The translations under genes and the position numbers were made by a program. DNA of 64,000 nucleotides from Phaeodactylum tricornutum CCAP 1055/1 (lineage: Eukaryota > Bacillariophyta > Bacillariophyceae > Surirellales > Neidiaceae): positions 81,518 to 145,517 of the forward strand of contig NC_011678.1 of assembly GCF_000150955.2 (NCBI RefSeq). Reading direction: 5' to 3'. Shown here piece after piece: positions 32,093 through 41,937 of this stretch (position 1 is the stretch's first letter; each line of letters begins with the position of its first letter). The notes below the pieces were generated by a model. The model was given only the letters and a program-made list of their open reading frames with translations. It was not told the origin of the DNA and ran no database searches.

Positions 32093-33601
32093 TTAGTTGC
32101 TAAACTTTGTTCCAGCGGAAAATTCTTTTGCAGAGTTGGTAGCGAAGGATGCTTCCACGTCTTCATTGTCAGACAAATCCGTACTCCGCGCAATGCACCA
32201 GTCCGTTACACTCTGCATGTCTCGTCGGACACCCTCTACAATGCGGTCCAAAGGAAGAATAGAAAAGGGTTCCTCCAACTGAATGGCCAATTCTTCAATG
32301 CCAAACAGAAACAACGCGACTACCGACACGGCCGGTATCAGACCTAGCCCCGGCAACACGGGTATCCACGAAGAGCTCGCGAAAGTTTCGTACAAGGCTC
32401 CAGGAAGCAGCAACATCCACAGCGACAAGAAACGGCTCGTGTGCCGTGTATACACTAGGGGTACCGGACTAGCAAAAACACGCTGACAAACACTAATGCC
32501 ATCCCCCATCAACACCAAGGATTTGTCCATTTCCACTCGTCGTTTTTCGTCAATCGGGATGGCGTCCAACGCCAGCGAAGCTTCGGCTAATGCGATGGTT
32601 ACTCGATTGGGACCGGCATCCACAAACCGCTGAGCTAGTCTTGAATCGCTAGCAAAAGCTTGTTCAACATCTTTTCGATAGGCGCCTTCATCGCTAGCGA
32701 CGCCCCATAGTTCATTCATGACGGACCGACACACAAGCCAGGCCGCTGTTGCGAGTCGCTGTACCTTGGTTTGTGTCACGGGATCCGCCATGTCACAAAA
32801 TGTGCTAGCCATGCGAACCAAGTTCAGTGACTGCGACGTAAGTTTGGACCAAGTTCCTCGGGCTTCATACCAACGAGCGTACGATGTGTTGGTCTTAAAA
32901 ACTAGTAACAAGCCGAGTGCCGGACTCGACAAGGTAAAGGGGAGGGCCGGTACCATGAGCATGGGTACACTTGTAGTCCAAACTGTGGAGCTTTGCAGGA
33001 ATGGCACGGCCAATCCGTTCCACAAAACGACAAGCGTTGCCATCAGTGCCACCAGCGAAACCTCCGATTTGAGTTGACGGACAATGCCGGAAAAGAAGAT
33101 GCCTTGTAGATTTTCGTATACACGCTGTTCCGAATTTCGATGAGCAATCCAATCGTCGTGTGTGTAAACGGTGCGACGGTACTGGCGAGAGGATTCTCCG
33201 TAGGGGACTCGGCCTTGTTCCGCCGTGGCTGCCATTAGCGAGCCTGGGCGATATCGAGGCGGCGGAGTACTGCTGCCTTTTGTACTGTCTTTGGCCTTTG
33301 AAGAGGACAGGGACAGCTGCTCTTTGTTGCTTTTGCTACTTTGCGGTTGGTCATCTTCGATGGTCGAACGGGACGCCTTTCTCGTACAATGGTCGAATTG
33401 ATGTCTTTTTGGTTGGAAGCGACGCCTTAGACCACTCCTCGACACCGAACAGGAGGCCGAAGGAATACCATCGGACCTATAATTCGCCTTTCCTGAGAAT
33501 TTCGTGTGAATGCTGTTCGCTGTGAATAAGTGCGCTTGGAAGGCATCCGCGTTTTGGAGTATGGAGGCCACTACAACGAAGATGCACCATCTGAGTGTCA
33601 T
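32093..33601 (-). CDS. Bestrophin-like anion channel, plastid-targeted (paralogue 1)
   Basis: Single exon, 502 aa, ATG at 33601. The N-terminus is a signal peptide (MTLRWCIFVVVASILQ) ending at NADAFQAHLF, which fits the diatom bipartite plastid pre-sequence with its Phe at the cleavage point. A Ser/Lys-rich linker follows to about residue 130. The domain from RRTVYTHDDWIAHR onward has the bestrophin/UPF0187 layout: VFKTNTSYARWYEAR, a helical middle, YTRHTSRFLSLWMLLLP and the late block LFGIEELAIQLEEPFSILPL. Diatom bestrophins are known as low-CO2-responsive thylakoid proteins thought to carry bicarbonate. This copy is clearly diverged from the tandem pair at 41938-45398 and lacks their shared intron. 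Confidence 0.85.
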   Translation of the reverse strand: MTLRWCIFVVVASILQNADAFQAHLFTANSIHTKFSGKANYRSDGIPSASCSVSRSGLRRRFQPKRHQFDHCTRKASRSTIEDDQPQSSKSNKEQLSLSSSKAKDSTKGSSTPPPRYRPGSLMAATAEQGRVPYGESSRQYRRTVYTHDDWIAHRNSEQRVYENLQGIFFSGIVRQLKSEVSLVALMATLVVLWNGLAVPFLQSSTVWTTSVPMLMVPALPFTLSSPALGLLLVFKTNTSYARWYEARGTWSKLTSQSLNLVRMASTFCDMADPVTQTKVQRLATAAWLVCRSVMNELWGVASDEGAYRKDVEQAFASDSRLAQRFVDAGPNRVTIALAEASLALDAIPIDEKRRVEMDKSLVLMGDGISVCQRVFASPVPLVYTRHTSRFLSLWMLLLPGALYETFASSSWIPVLPGLGLIPAVSVVALFLFGIEELAIQLEEPFSILPLDRIVEGVRRDMQSVTDWCIARSTDLSDNEDVEASFATNSAKEFSAGTKFSN

Positions 33602-34264
33602 TTATAAACTATCTCAAGTGAAGGTAGCAGCAACGCTGAGTGGAGTTCCGTTTCGAGTGTCTTCTATAAAGGAATGTTCGCCCCCTTTTGCCATTTCCCA
33701 GCAGAGCAGAACACGAGCTATGGCTTCACTCTAGGAGTAGACTCGGCAGCTTCTTTGGCGACACAGCGTTGATCTTCATCAGTTGTTACCGGCTTCTCTC
33801 AATCTTCGCGAATTGGCTTTTGGACGGTGATGTCATCACGTCTTTGTCCCCGTCCGTCAAGCGTACGGGACAGCAATCCAAATCCGTAGATGATTTTGGC
33901 TCGACCAATCTACTGGCATTTTACAGTTATGTCGATGGCAGTCACTGGCCAAAAGCGAGCTGCGACACAATTCACACAGCACAAGCGAGAATCCCGGGCA
34001 TCCGGTTGACCGGGAGGGTAGCTACCTCATCCTACACATCCTTTACAATTACACAGAAGTAGAAAGCGCGAATTTATGGTGTCTGGGACATTAGTGATAG
34101 CTTCCTTTCCAAGTGCAGCACATAGCAATATCTTTGATTCACACTCACAGTCAACATCGTGGAAAATGGTTCTACGTAATCAGAACACCATGAGCAAAAA
34201 ACGACTGTAGACGTATAGTCCGCATCAAATAAGAACTTTTTGAAGAAGGCGTTTACACTCAATC
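33602..34264. promoter_or_regulatory. Divergent promoter region, bestrophin 1 / IFI6-27-like gene
   Basis: The region between two divergent starts (663 bp). It contains a CRE-like TGATGTCA at 33828-33835 and TCACAGTCAA at 34145-34154 (+), 111 nt upstream of ATG 34265. No ORF has coding character. Confidence 0.5.
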
Positions 34265-35345
34265 ATGCTGACTAAAAGCGAGGGACGTCTTGGGACTGAC
34301 GAGATGGTGCCTTTACACGCTTGCCTTGCACAGTTTGACCTTTGGATTGCCGCCCTGCATGACGATACTCACGATTGGTCGCAGACATCACGCTCACATT
34401 GTACCAGCGCCATACTTTCCGTCCCAGCTTTGCTATCTCTCATTCTTTCCAATAGCAGAACTAGCACAATTTTAAAGGACAAAGAGCAAAGCAATCTGGA
34501 CCCGGTTCTAAAGCTAACCAATGTTTGCTACGCTGGCAATACTATTTCAAACAAGAAAACGCTCACCACGAGCTTGACTGCTGCCGTGGGTGTTGGTGGC
34601 TCCTCTGTTTTGGTTGCCATTGCAGGATTGGGCTACACCTCGGCCGGTATTACCGCCGGCAGTTGGGCTGCTTGGATCATGTCGGCTGAGGCTGGCATGG
34701 CTGGTGGCGGCGTAGCTACCGGGGGTCTGAGCGCCACTCTACAGAGCGCAGGAGCAGTTGGCCTCATGGGAGCCGGCTTGGGCCTCACTACATGTCTCTT
34801 TGCGGTAGGAGCTGTAGTGGGTGGTACCGCGGCGATGTATACCGTACGACACAACCGGATGAATGCAATTCGACTCGGTACAATTGCTACATTGGATCAG
34901 GGCCTCGCAGTATTCGCCCATGGGAATGTCGTTGCGTTGGTGTCGTCCAAGCATAACCGCATTTTGAGAGTGGGTGATCAGTCGCTGATAGATGCGTATG
35001 GAGAATGTAGCGATCAACCGCCTAGTTTACCGCTCGAATGGGATAGGGAACGATTTTTGGTAGTCCGTGTTGGGGAAAGAAATTGTGCGCTTTAGCCTGT
35101 CTGCGAGGCGTTTTATACGCGTGGTGGATGAGAACGGTCTTTCGTTGAGTGGATTGGAGCGAGCCTCGAATCTGGAACCGACGGGAGGAGAGATCTTCAC
35201 CATTCAAAAAGGCATCAATGGCAATGTTTCCTTCTTTTCACAAATGACGGGAAGCTTCGTCAGTATCAATCAGAAGGGTGTTGTTTCCGCTTTGGCTACT
35301 GAGGCTGGAGAATCCGAGCACTTCAAGGTATTGGTCTTGATTTAG
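34265..35345 (+). CDS. IFI6/IFI27 (ISG12)-like protein with C-terminal beta-trefoil-like part, split by an apparent frameshift
   Basis: The first frame (34265-35095, 276 aa) has an N-terminal helical region. A Gly/Ala-rich hydrophobic domain (about residues 95-195) has the ISG12 pattern: GYTSAGITAGSWAAWIMSAE, GGGVATGGLSATLQSAGA. Then comes a beta-rich segment with VVALVSSKHNRILRV. The second frame, from about 35067 to 35345, continues the same style: EIVRFSLSARRFIRVVDENG and VSFFSQMTGSFVSINQKG, short repeated beta hairpins as in fascin-like beta-trefoils. The first frame ends just after VRVG, at the point where the second resumes with GKEIVRF, so the shift lies near 35066-35075 (gtgttgggg). 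ISG12 proteins sit in membranes of mitochondria or ER in animals; their role in algae is unknown. Confidence 0.55.
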
Positions 35346-35884
35346 GTCGAAATCGGAGATTAACATTCCTTGCAAGCCCTGGAGTCATCTCTGCTGCTCT
35401 GACAAAGCCGCGCGTCGTTGCTTGTTTCTGAGAAGCGTAATTACCAGTGAAAGAATCTTGCTGCTGATTTTTCTGTTGGTAATTTATGACAGGGTTAGAC
35501 GGTGATATAGGCCATTGAAAGAGAAAGGTTATTGTGCTAGATCAAAAATGCAGATAGCAGAAATCATAGTATAGCAGCCCATCTAACTATTAGATTGCTT
35601 GCACTATACCAGTAAGTGTCGGATCGATGTGAGCGACTAACTGTAAAGTGAAGTTATTGTCAGAGGATTCGAAATCTTTCGTAGTTTTCCGTCTCAAAAT
35701 CAAAGCAATCATGCCTTTGACTGTGAATCTCAATCGGCAAACGACGTCTGTGGAGAAAGTGACGGTACGAATTCTTTCTACATGAATAAACAGTGTTGTC
35801 GATACTACTAGCAAGGATCTTCTAAGCCGACAAAGCCGGAATCAGAACTTCTCTGGTGAGACAATTGTAGATGAGACGAAAAAA
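35346..35884. other. Intergenic region upstream of the MFS gene
   Basis: About 540 bp, AT-rich, tandem arrangement of two plus-strand genes. No ORF or repeat of note. Confidence 0.5.
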
Positions 35885-37669
35885 ATGTCTGGAGACTGCG
35901 TACCACCACCCTCCACCATTTCTTTTCCGTCCGTGCCATCATCATCGTCCCGTTCCGATTTGGCCCCTCCTTCTTCCGCCCATACTCCACAAGACGCCAA
36001 TGCCATCGGCAGCAACACACCATCGCTCCTGTTTTCCCCGCCTCGTCAAGCATCTTCACAATCGTTTTCCTTCGTGACTCGCCCACGATTTTTATACGCG
36101 ACCGTTTTCGTCTGGATCAGCGTGACCGGTGGACGTTTTCTGGCTCCATTTTTGCGACACCAGGCCGGACTAGATGATGGACAGATTGGAACCGTCCTAG
36201 CTCTGCAAACACTACTGACAACTTTGACGGGAGGATACGGGGGAGCTTGGGCCGATCGGCGCGAAATGATGTATCCTCATCGTGGTCGAGCGCAGGTTCT
36301 TGGTGTCGGTGTGACAATGGGAACTATCTCGTTTGTGTTGCACAGCGGCATCAACTGGAACATTTCTACCAGTCGCAGTGGCTCCAGAATTAACGACGAT
36401 GGTGACGAGGGCAACGACCACAAGTACGAAAGGTATTTGCATTATGCGCTGCAATGCGGATTTGCCCTTGCCACTTCCTTAGTTTTTCCCGTATTGGACG
36501 GCATGTGTTTGGCATATTTACAAGCTGCTGCCTTACCAAAGCAAGCCTACGGAAGGGAGCGCTTGTACGGCGCCATTACTTGGGCGGTGACAAATCTCTG
36601 TCTAGCACCCTTGCTAGATTGTATAGGATTTGTGATCCTGTACTGGCTGAGCTGCCTTTCCTGTTTGGCCGTGTTGGTGAGCATAGTCGTCTATGTACAG
36701 GCACAACAGCAGGTTTCACGACAACTTCTTAAGCAAAAGAGCCAAAATATAGCAGTTGAGGAGGTGACCCACGACGAAGATGACGAATTTTGGGGAGGTC
36801 GCGATCGTATCCGCGACAGCCCAACCGATATCGGAAATACATTCGCGGATGCGGACAACTCCCATTGCAGCCAAAGTTCGTCGGGTCTGCATACAGCTAG
36901 CACGGCTGACCGACGACTAACAACGATACAATTGTGTCGATCCTTGTACGGCACTACCTTTGGATTCGCCTTTTTGGTTGCCGTCCTGTCTCTCGCATCG
37001 GGACAAGCGATCGTAGACAGTTTGAGCTTTCTATACTTTGAAACTTTGGGAAGCTCGTACATGACAATGGGATTCATGATCTTACTTACGGTAGCGTTTG
37101 AAATCCCCATTTTCCACGTTGCCCCCAAATTATTGGAGTACGCTGGTGCTGGTGGACTACTCTTGTTGGGTGGTGCCTGTTACGTGACCCGCACAATTGG
37201 ATATTCCTTCATTCCACAAGGCAAAGTTGGATGGGTTTTGTGGTTGGAACCACTGCACGGAATCACGTACGCGTGTAGTCAAACCGCCACGGTCGACTTC
37301 GTAGCCCAGCTCTTACCAGACGCCGGTTACGAAGCGACCGGACAAGGTTTGGTATCAGTGACACGGGGTGTTGGATCAATGTTGGGATTGTGGCTAGGTG
37401 GTACGGCTCAAAACATATTTGGTGCCCGCATCGTATATCGAATTGCGTCAGCCGTCGTCTTAACAGGATCCAGTATTTTTGCGTTGACATTACTCGGGAT
37501 GACCCATTCCGTAACCCACGTATCTCGGAGCCATTACATGTTGTCGCAACTCGATGGTGATGACGACTTGGATGTAGGCAAGAGCGATTTGGAATTGACA
37601 GCGGTACAATCGAACGACGATTCGTCCAGTCAAAGCGAGGAAAAAAATTCGGTAGGATACAGCAAGTAG
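35885..37669 (+). CDS. Major facilitator superfamily transporter (MFS_1-like)
   Basis: Single exon, 594 aa, ATG at 35885. After a Ser/Pro-rich cytosolic N-terminus (about 60 residues) the first helix begins at RFLYATVFVWISVTGGRFL. The loop between helices 2 and 3 has the MFS motif A-like GGYGGAWADRREMMYP. A central acidic, Ser-rich loop (about residues 280-350) splits two six-helix halves, and the second half starts at TIQLCRSLYGTTFGFAF. The sequence FLAPFLRHQAGLDDGQIG near the start resembles the MFS_1_like/LacY-nucleoside symporter group. Substrate cannot be deduced. The membrane is likely a cell or endomembrane, since no plastid pre-sequence is seen. The C-terminal tail is acidic and Ser-rich. 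Confidence 0.85.
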   Translation: MSGDCVPPPSTISFPSVPSSSSRSDLAPPSSAHTPQDANAIGSNTPSLLFSPPRQASSQSFSFVTRPRFLYATVFVWISVTGGRFLAPFLRHQAGLDDGQIGTVLALQTLLTTLTGGYGGAWADRREMMYPHRGRAQVLGVGVTMGTISFVLHSGINWNISTSRSGSRINDDGDEGNDHKYERYLHYALQCGFALATSLVFPVLDGMCLAYLQAAALPKQAYGRERLYGAITWAVTNLCLAPLLDCIGFVILYWLSCLSCLAVLVSIVVYVQAQQQVSRQLLKQKSQNIAVEEVTHDEDDEFWGGRDRIRDSPTDIGNTFADADNSHCSQSSSGLHTASTADRRLTTIQLCRSLYGTTFGFAFLVAVLSLASGQAIVDSLSFLYFETLGSSYMTMGFMILLTVAFEIPIFHVAPKLLEYAGAGGLLLLGGACYVTRTIGYSFIPQGKVGWVLWLEPLHGITYACSQTATVDFVAQLLPDAGYEATGQGLVSVTRGVGSMLGLWLGGTAQNIFGARIVYRIASAVVLTGSSIFALTLLGMTHSVTHVSRSHYMLSQLDGDDDLDVGKSDLELTAVQSNDDSSSQSEEKNSVGYSK

Positions 37670-37790
37670 CTTGTTCAAGTGGTAAACTATAGCTACATTG
37701 TACAGATGTTCATCATTCATCATGCTTCGCACTGTTTGCCATGCCTTTTGATTCAGCAAACAGTTAACATTTGTACCGTCCGTTTTGCAG

Positions 37791-39086
37791 TTACGCTTTA
37801 CCCTTGTACCGTTTGACTTCATCCACCAGCCATTTCACGGCCTCTTCTGGTGTCCCTTGCATGACGCCGTGGCCAAGGTTGAGAAGATGTCTTCCTGGCC
37901 CACCGGCTTGATCAATACAATCCCGTACAGCCTGCTCGATCTGCTCTTTACTACCGAACAACACGGTCGGATCGAGATTGCCCGAAACGGGCACATCGGG
38001 TCCCAGAATGGTGCGGGCCTGGGATAAGTTGACCGCCCAGTCGACGGCAATCATGTCGGCACCCATATCTCGTTGCAATTCCAAGTAAGATGATCCGCCG
38101 TTGGCAAAGTAAATGACGGGAGTGTCCGGGTATTGGCTCTTGATTTTACGAATGGCCTTTTGCGCAGCAGGCTTGGCGTACGTTTCGAACCAGTGTGGGG
38201 ACAATTGGTGTGCCCAGGATTCGAAGACCTGAATGACTTGTGCGCCGTGCTCGATTTGGTAGCAGGCGTAGTCGCCAATCATATCGGCAAGTTTGTCCAA
38301 AAACAAACTGATGCAGGCATTATCGCCACGTTCGTCCGCCATGAGAAGCTTTTTGGTCGTCAAGCAGTCCTTGGACGACTTTCCTTCAATAGTGTAGGCG
38401 GCGAGCGTAAAGGGTGCGCCGACAAAGCCAATCAACGATGTGTTGGCGTCCTCGGCTTCTTGTGAGAGACGATTCAATATTTCCTTAATAAAGGGAACCT
38501 TGTCGTCGAATTCGTGGCGTGGCATATTGTTGACGTCTTCTTCGGTCCGAACCTTGGTGGTAATAACCGGTCCGGTCCCTTTGACGACATCAAAGTCGAT
38601 ACCCAGAGTCGGTAGCGGCGTGAGAATATCGCTAAACATAATGATGCCGTCCATGCCGTAAGCCCGGTGACATTGTAGTGAGAGCTCCACGGCATAATCG
38701 GGCGTTTCCGAGCGTTCCCGAAAGGGCAAAACGTCGGAGTACTCGCGGAAGGCTTCCATGTACCGACCCGCTTGACGCATCATCCATACCGGTGTGCGTT
38801 CGACGGTTTCCCCGCGGGCGGCCCGCACCAAAATGTCGCGATCGTGTGGTTCTCGGCAATGGTCGTGCGATTTGACCTTGCCCCACACCACGCGTTCGTC
38901 CGCCGCGGCAGTCGTTGTCGCGCTGGAGGAGGACAAGCGCAGGGGAGTCCGGTTGGTGGTAGTACGAAGATGCGACGAGGACGAGGACGTTACTGGTGTC
39001 GTCATCCAAGCATTGGTCATCGCCGTTGGACTACTGCTCACCGCCAATAGTGCAATCGTCCAAACCGAGGTACTAGAGAATCTCAT
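37791..39086 (-). CDS. hemE: Uroporphyrinogen decarboxylase, plastid-targeted
   Basis: Single exon on minus; first ATG at 39086 gives 431 aa. The start MRFSSTSVWTIALLAVSSSP is a signal peptide followed by NAWMTT and a Ser/Thr-rich transit-like region, which agrees with plastid import through complex membranes. The enzyme core begins at RDILVRAARGE and has the signature RTPVWMMRQAGRY, followed by FSDILTPLPTLGIDF, GFVGAPFTLAAYTIEG, FESWAHQLSPHWF and the C-terminal NLGHGVMQGTPEE. These are the substrate-binding blocks of HemE. It decarboxylates uroporphyrinogen III to coproporphyrinogen III in haem and chlorophyll synthesis. Diatoms may carry further UROD copies elsewhere. A TCACAGT motif in sense orientation lies at 39174-39180, 88 nt upstream. 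Confidence 0.95.
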   Translation of the reverse strand: MRFSSTSVWTIALLAVSSSPTAMTNAWMTTPVTSSSSSHLRTTTNRTPLRLSSSSATTTAAADERVVWGKVKSHDHCREPHDRDILVRAARGETVERTPVWMMRQAGRYMEAFREYSDVLPFRERSETPDYAVELSLQCHRAYGMDGIIMFSDILTPLPTLGIDFDVVKGTGPVITTKVRTEEDVNNMPRHEFDDKVPFIKEILNRLSQEAEDANTSLIGFVGAPFTLAAYTIEGKSSKDCLTTKKLLMADERGDNACISLFLDKLADMIGDYACYQIEHGAQVIQVFESWAHQLSPHWFETYAKPAAQKAIRKIKSQYPDTPVIYFANGGSSYLELQRDMGADMIAVDWAVNLSQARTILGPDVPVSGNLDPTVLFGSKEQIEQAVRDCIDQAGGPGRHLLNLGHGVMQGTPEEAVKWLVDEVKRYKGKA

Positions 39087-39588
39087 GGTGATTGGCGACG
39101 GCAAGATATGGACGTCTAGCTCTGTCTCTCTCTATCTCACTAGACCTGGAGGAAACAACATCAACTCGCCGTCACTGTGAGGTACTATAATATCCATCCT
39201 ACAAGCACCGACCGTCCGAAGGTACCGACCGAAAGTGTGGAACGTAGGAACGACTTGATCTGTCGCAACTTCAACCGGGAGTGAACGTCAGAGAAGTTTT
39301 TCGTTTGTTCACGTGTCCGGGTGTGTTTGGGTGTGGGACCTCTACGGAACCCCCCACACAAGCAGGTAGGTTTCTGACAGGAGAGCCCTATTCCACAATC
39401 GAACAGACCCGGAAATAGATAATACACCTCACAATAATACTAACTGTCAACCTGTCTTGCCTAAATTGGTGTCCATACGATGCTACTAACTGGAAACGAC
39501 GACGGACTGTGAATCGAATAGTAAGCCAATTGGCACACCAAGTGTTCGTTCGTTCGATCTACCGGTAACTTGGTGTCGTTCCAGAAAA
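39087..39588. promoter_or_regulatory. Divergent promoter region, hemE / SWC5-like
   Basis: A 502-bp region between divergent starts. Minus-strand TCACAGT is at 39174-39180. No coding evidence. Confidence 0.5.
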
Positions 39589-40464
39589 ATGGCAACCTCT
39601 GTGAATTCGGAACATCCGACCGGGGCCATAGCACAATCATCTACAGTGCCAGATGACGATCGGATGCAGGAAGCAGAAGAGGACGAAGACGAAGACTTTC
39701 GCCCCGAAGAGGAACCGGCGAACGACGAAGATGACGACGACAACGAAAGGATGCCCACCACTACTAGTAGTCCAAGTCTTTTGAGTACCATGCAACTGCG
39801 TACGGTTGATGCAGCTTTTGAATCCTTGTTTGGTTATCCATGGGGGACCGAATTTGCATTGGCAGTTGACGGCCACAAGGCCACGAAGACTGATCGGCGT
39901 TTGGCCGCTCGGGAACAATTACTATCGCAAATACTGGGACCGACGGCTGCCGCGGCTGTTTTGTACTCGCATCACAACGGAAAAGGCGTGGAGAACGTGC
40001 CCTTGGTCATCCATTCTCACCGCCCGACAACGCACGAGAAAAAGGTCGTCGTGGTACGGAAAACGCCAAGGTACAAGACCAAACCGGACACACCCCAGCT
40101 ATCCAAACAACCAACAATTGCCGTGGCAACTAACAGAGACACTAACGTTGCCCGAGAGGGTCAACTGCCGTCATCACAAGGTCCACCACAGCTTCCAGCG
40201 ACTACAAAATCCAAGGGTGGCGGTGTCGATCAACTGCTGCAAAACTTGCAGAATCCCAACGCCAAAACCACGACCATTGCCAAAACGTCGGCTGATTGGG
40301 AAAGTTTTAAGGATCAAACCGGGTTGGGCACCAAACTGGAAGAGCAGGCGGAATCCAAGCACGCCTACTTGAAACGACAAGATTTTTTGCATCGAGTCGA
40401 TAACCGGACCTTTGAACTCGAAAAGCAGGAACGAGATCAGGAGCGGTCGAAACGGGGAAAGTAA
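39589..40464 (+). CDS. SWC5/CFDP1 (BCNT-domain) protein
   Basis: Single exon, 291 aa, ATG at 39589. The N-terminus is very acidic with EDEDFRPEEEP and DEDDDD tracts. Acidic stretches with embedded aromatic residues are how SWC5 and related chaperones contact H2A.Z-H2B. The C-terminal 80 residues are a BCNT domain: TTTIAKTSADWESFKDQTGL, KHAYLKRQDFLHRVDNRTF and a basic end. The family pattern is K-S-x-x-D-W-x-x-[FY]-K, then Y-x-x-[RK]-x-x-F-L-x-R-x-D-x-R. In yeast this protein is a subunit of the SWR1 complex that deposits H2A.Z. The middle region is basic and Pro/Thr-rich without recognisable fold. The gene converges on the FUN14 gene with only about 150 bp between stops. Confidence 0.88.
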   Translation: MATSVNSEHPTGAIAQSSTVPDDDRMQEAEEDEDEDFRPEEEPANDEDDDDNERMPTTTSSPSLLSTMQLRTVDAAFESLFGYPWGTEFALAVDGHKATKTDRRLAAREQLLSQILGPTAAAAVLYSHHNGKGVENVPLVIHSHRPTTHEKKVVVVRKTPRYKTKPDTPQLSKQPTIAVATNRDTNVAREGQLPSSQGPPQLPATTKSKGGGVDQLLQNLQNPNAKTTTIAKTSADWESFKDQTGLGTKLEEQAESKHAYLKRQDFLHRVDNRTFELEKQERDQERSKRGK

Positions 40465-40615
40465 AAAGCCATTACATTTTTCTAGAGTCGGCGTGAAAAC
40501 CTAGTTTACTATGCAACGATTTTCTATGCAGTTTATTCTTTCGCGCCTTACGTTGGAGTGGCACACGCAAACGCTGGACCCGAATTGGTCCGCGCGGGTG
40601 GTGGCGTATTCCTAC

Positions 40616-41501
40616 TCATCCCGAGCGCAAGCCACCAATAAATCCGGCACCGAATCCACCACCAGCGGGTAGATTAAATTGCAAGACTTCCATGACCTTT
40701 TGGGTGGCGACGGATCGATCTTTGCCGTCGATCTTGCCGTCCTCGTTGAAATCAAAAAAGTCTAGGACTTGCTTTTTCATTTTTACGTGATCCACCTGGA
40801 TGTACCCTTGGTACGACAAGGTCTGGAGTGTCACGAAACCCAAACCTGCCGTCGGGTCGAACGTAGTTTGGAAAAATTGCAAACGAACTGGGTTAGACTT
40901 GTGTGTGAAAAAGTCGAACGCAGAGTGCATCTTGGTTCCACAAAATCCCCGTCCTTAGAAACAAGCACAACTATCAAGGCCTACATAGACTTACCCAGCA
41001 CGACAGCGGCAGCCCGTCCCACCTTTTTCAACGCCATACCGGAACAGTAGCCGGAAACAAAACCATACGAAAGTTGTGTCGGAACACCGGAATCAATGGC
41101 ATCTTGAATCTTTGTGATCCATTATTCGTATGGCGAGAATTGAACAGCAACCGAACAGATATATAAATTGGCGTTTGGTGTGAGTCGACGAGAGGTAATT
41201 CAACAGGTTTTAGATAAGCAGGTAGGCAGGTTGGTGCTTGGAAGGTACGTACCGAACTTCCCGTGGACTTGGCCAAGGTATCCCAAAAGGCGGAATCTGT
41301 CAAGTGGGATGGAATTCTGGACCATTCCACGTTACCGTTCTTGTCTTTCGGCAACAAGTTTTCTTTGGGTGCTTCGCAAAGAACCGTGGCGACTGGCGCG
41401 GTCGATCCGCACACACCGGCGAAGAGCATCCACGAAGACGCCCGTCGCGGAGTCACCAATTGCCGAGCTAGCGATAAGGTACTACCCACAAATCCCGACA
41501 T
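40616..41501 (-). CDS. FUN14-domain protein with EF-hand
   Basis: Three exons on minus, 41501-41253, 41109-40995 and 40845-40616, encode 197 aa (donors TCG|GTACGT and CTGG|GTAAGT; acceptors ACAAAG|ATT and GGCAG|GTT). The ATG at 41501 is the first in frame. The N-terminus (MSGFVGSTLSLARQLVTPRR) is basic and Ser-rich, likely a mitochondrial or plastid address. The FUN14 domain spans exons 2-3: SYGFVSGYCSGMALKKVGRAA, GLGFVTLQTLSYQGYIQVD. In animals FUN14 proteins are mitochondrial outer membrane mitophagy receptors. After the domain comes DFNEDGKIDGKD, a complete 12-residue EF-hand loop with Asp at 1, 5, 9 and 12 and Asn at 3. A Gly-rich C-terminus follows. No LC3-interaction motif is evident near the N-terminus. 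Confidence 0.82.
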
Positions 41502-41937
41502 GGTCGTGGCAACGAAGAACGTCTGGTTGTGTACAGGCACGTAGAGCAAGAGTGTCTCGTCCTGGATTGGCTACGGTTGGAATCCTTTTATTCTCTCTCG
41601 GGTTGATCCACACCGGGGCGACAGACAAGAAGCAGAGATATCGTCGATTCTTTGCCAGACGCGTGTGCCTTTTGGCTTCGGATGCGGCAACAAGAACGAG
41701 GTACAATTCGGGACCGGAACAGTCGTGGATAGTATGACCGCCTATGTGTGAGAAGCCAACCCGGAAACCGACTCTTCGAAAGGGTAGGGTTTTGACCCAT
41801 CAACGCGGCCGTTCCTGATCCTCGGTGAGTTGTGATGTTCGATAAAAGTCGATTGACTGTGGCGACCTTCGCTTTCCTGGGTATGGCTGGTATGGATCAA
41901 ACCTCTCTACTATACAATCCCAGCATAGCCATTGACC
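41502..41937. promoter_or_regulatory. Divergent promoter region, FUN14 / bestrophin 2
   Basis: A 436-bp region. No TGACGT or ACGTCA was found here, unlike upstream of bestrophin 3. A near-match CCACAGTCAAT on the minus strand lies at about 41845-41855. Confidence 0.45.
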
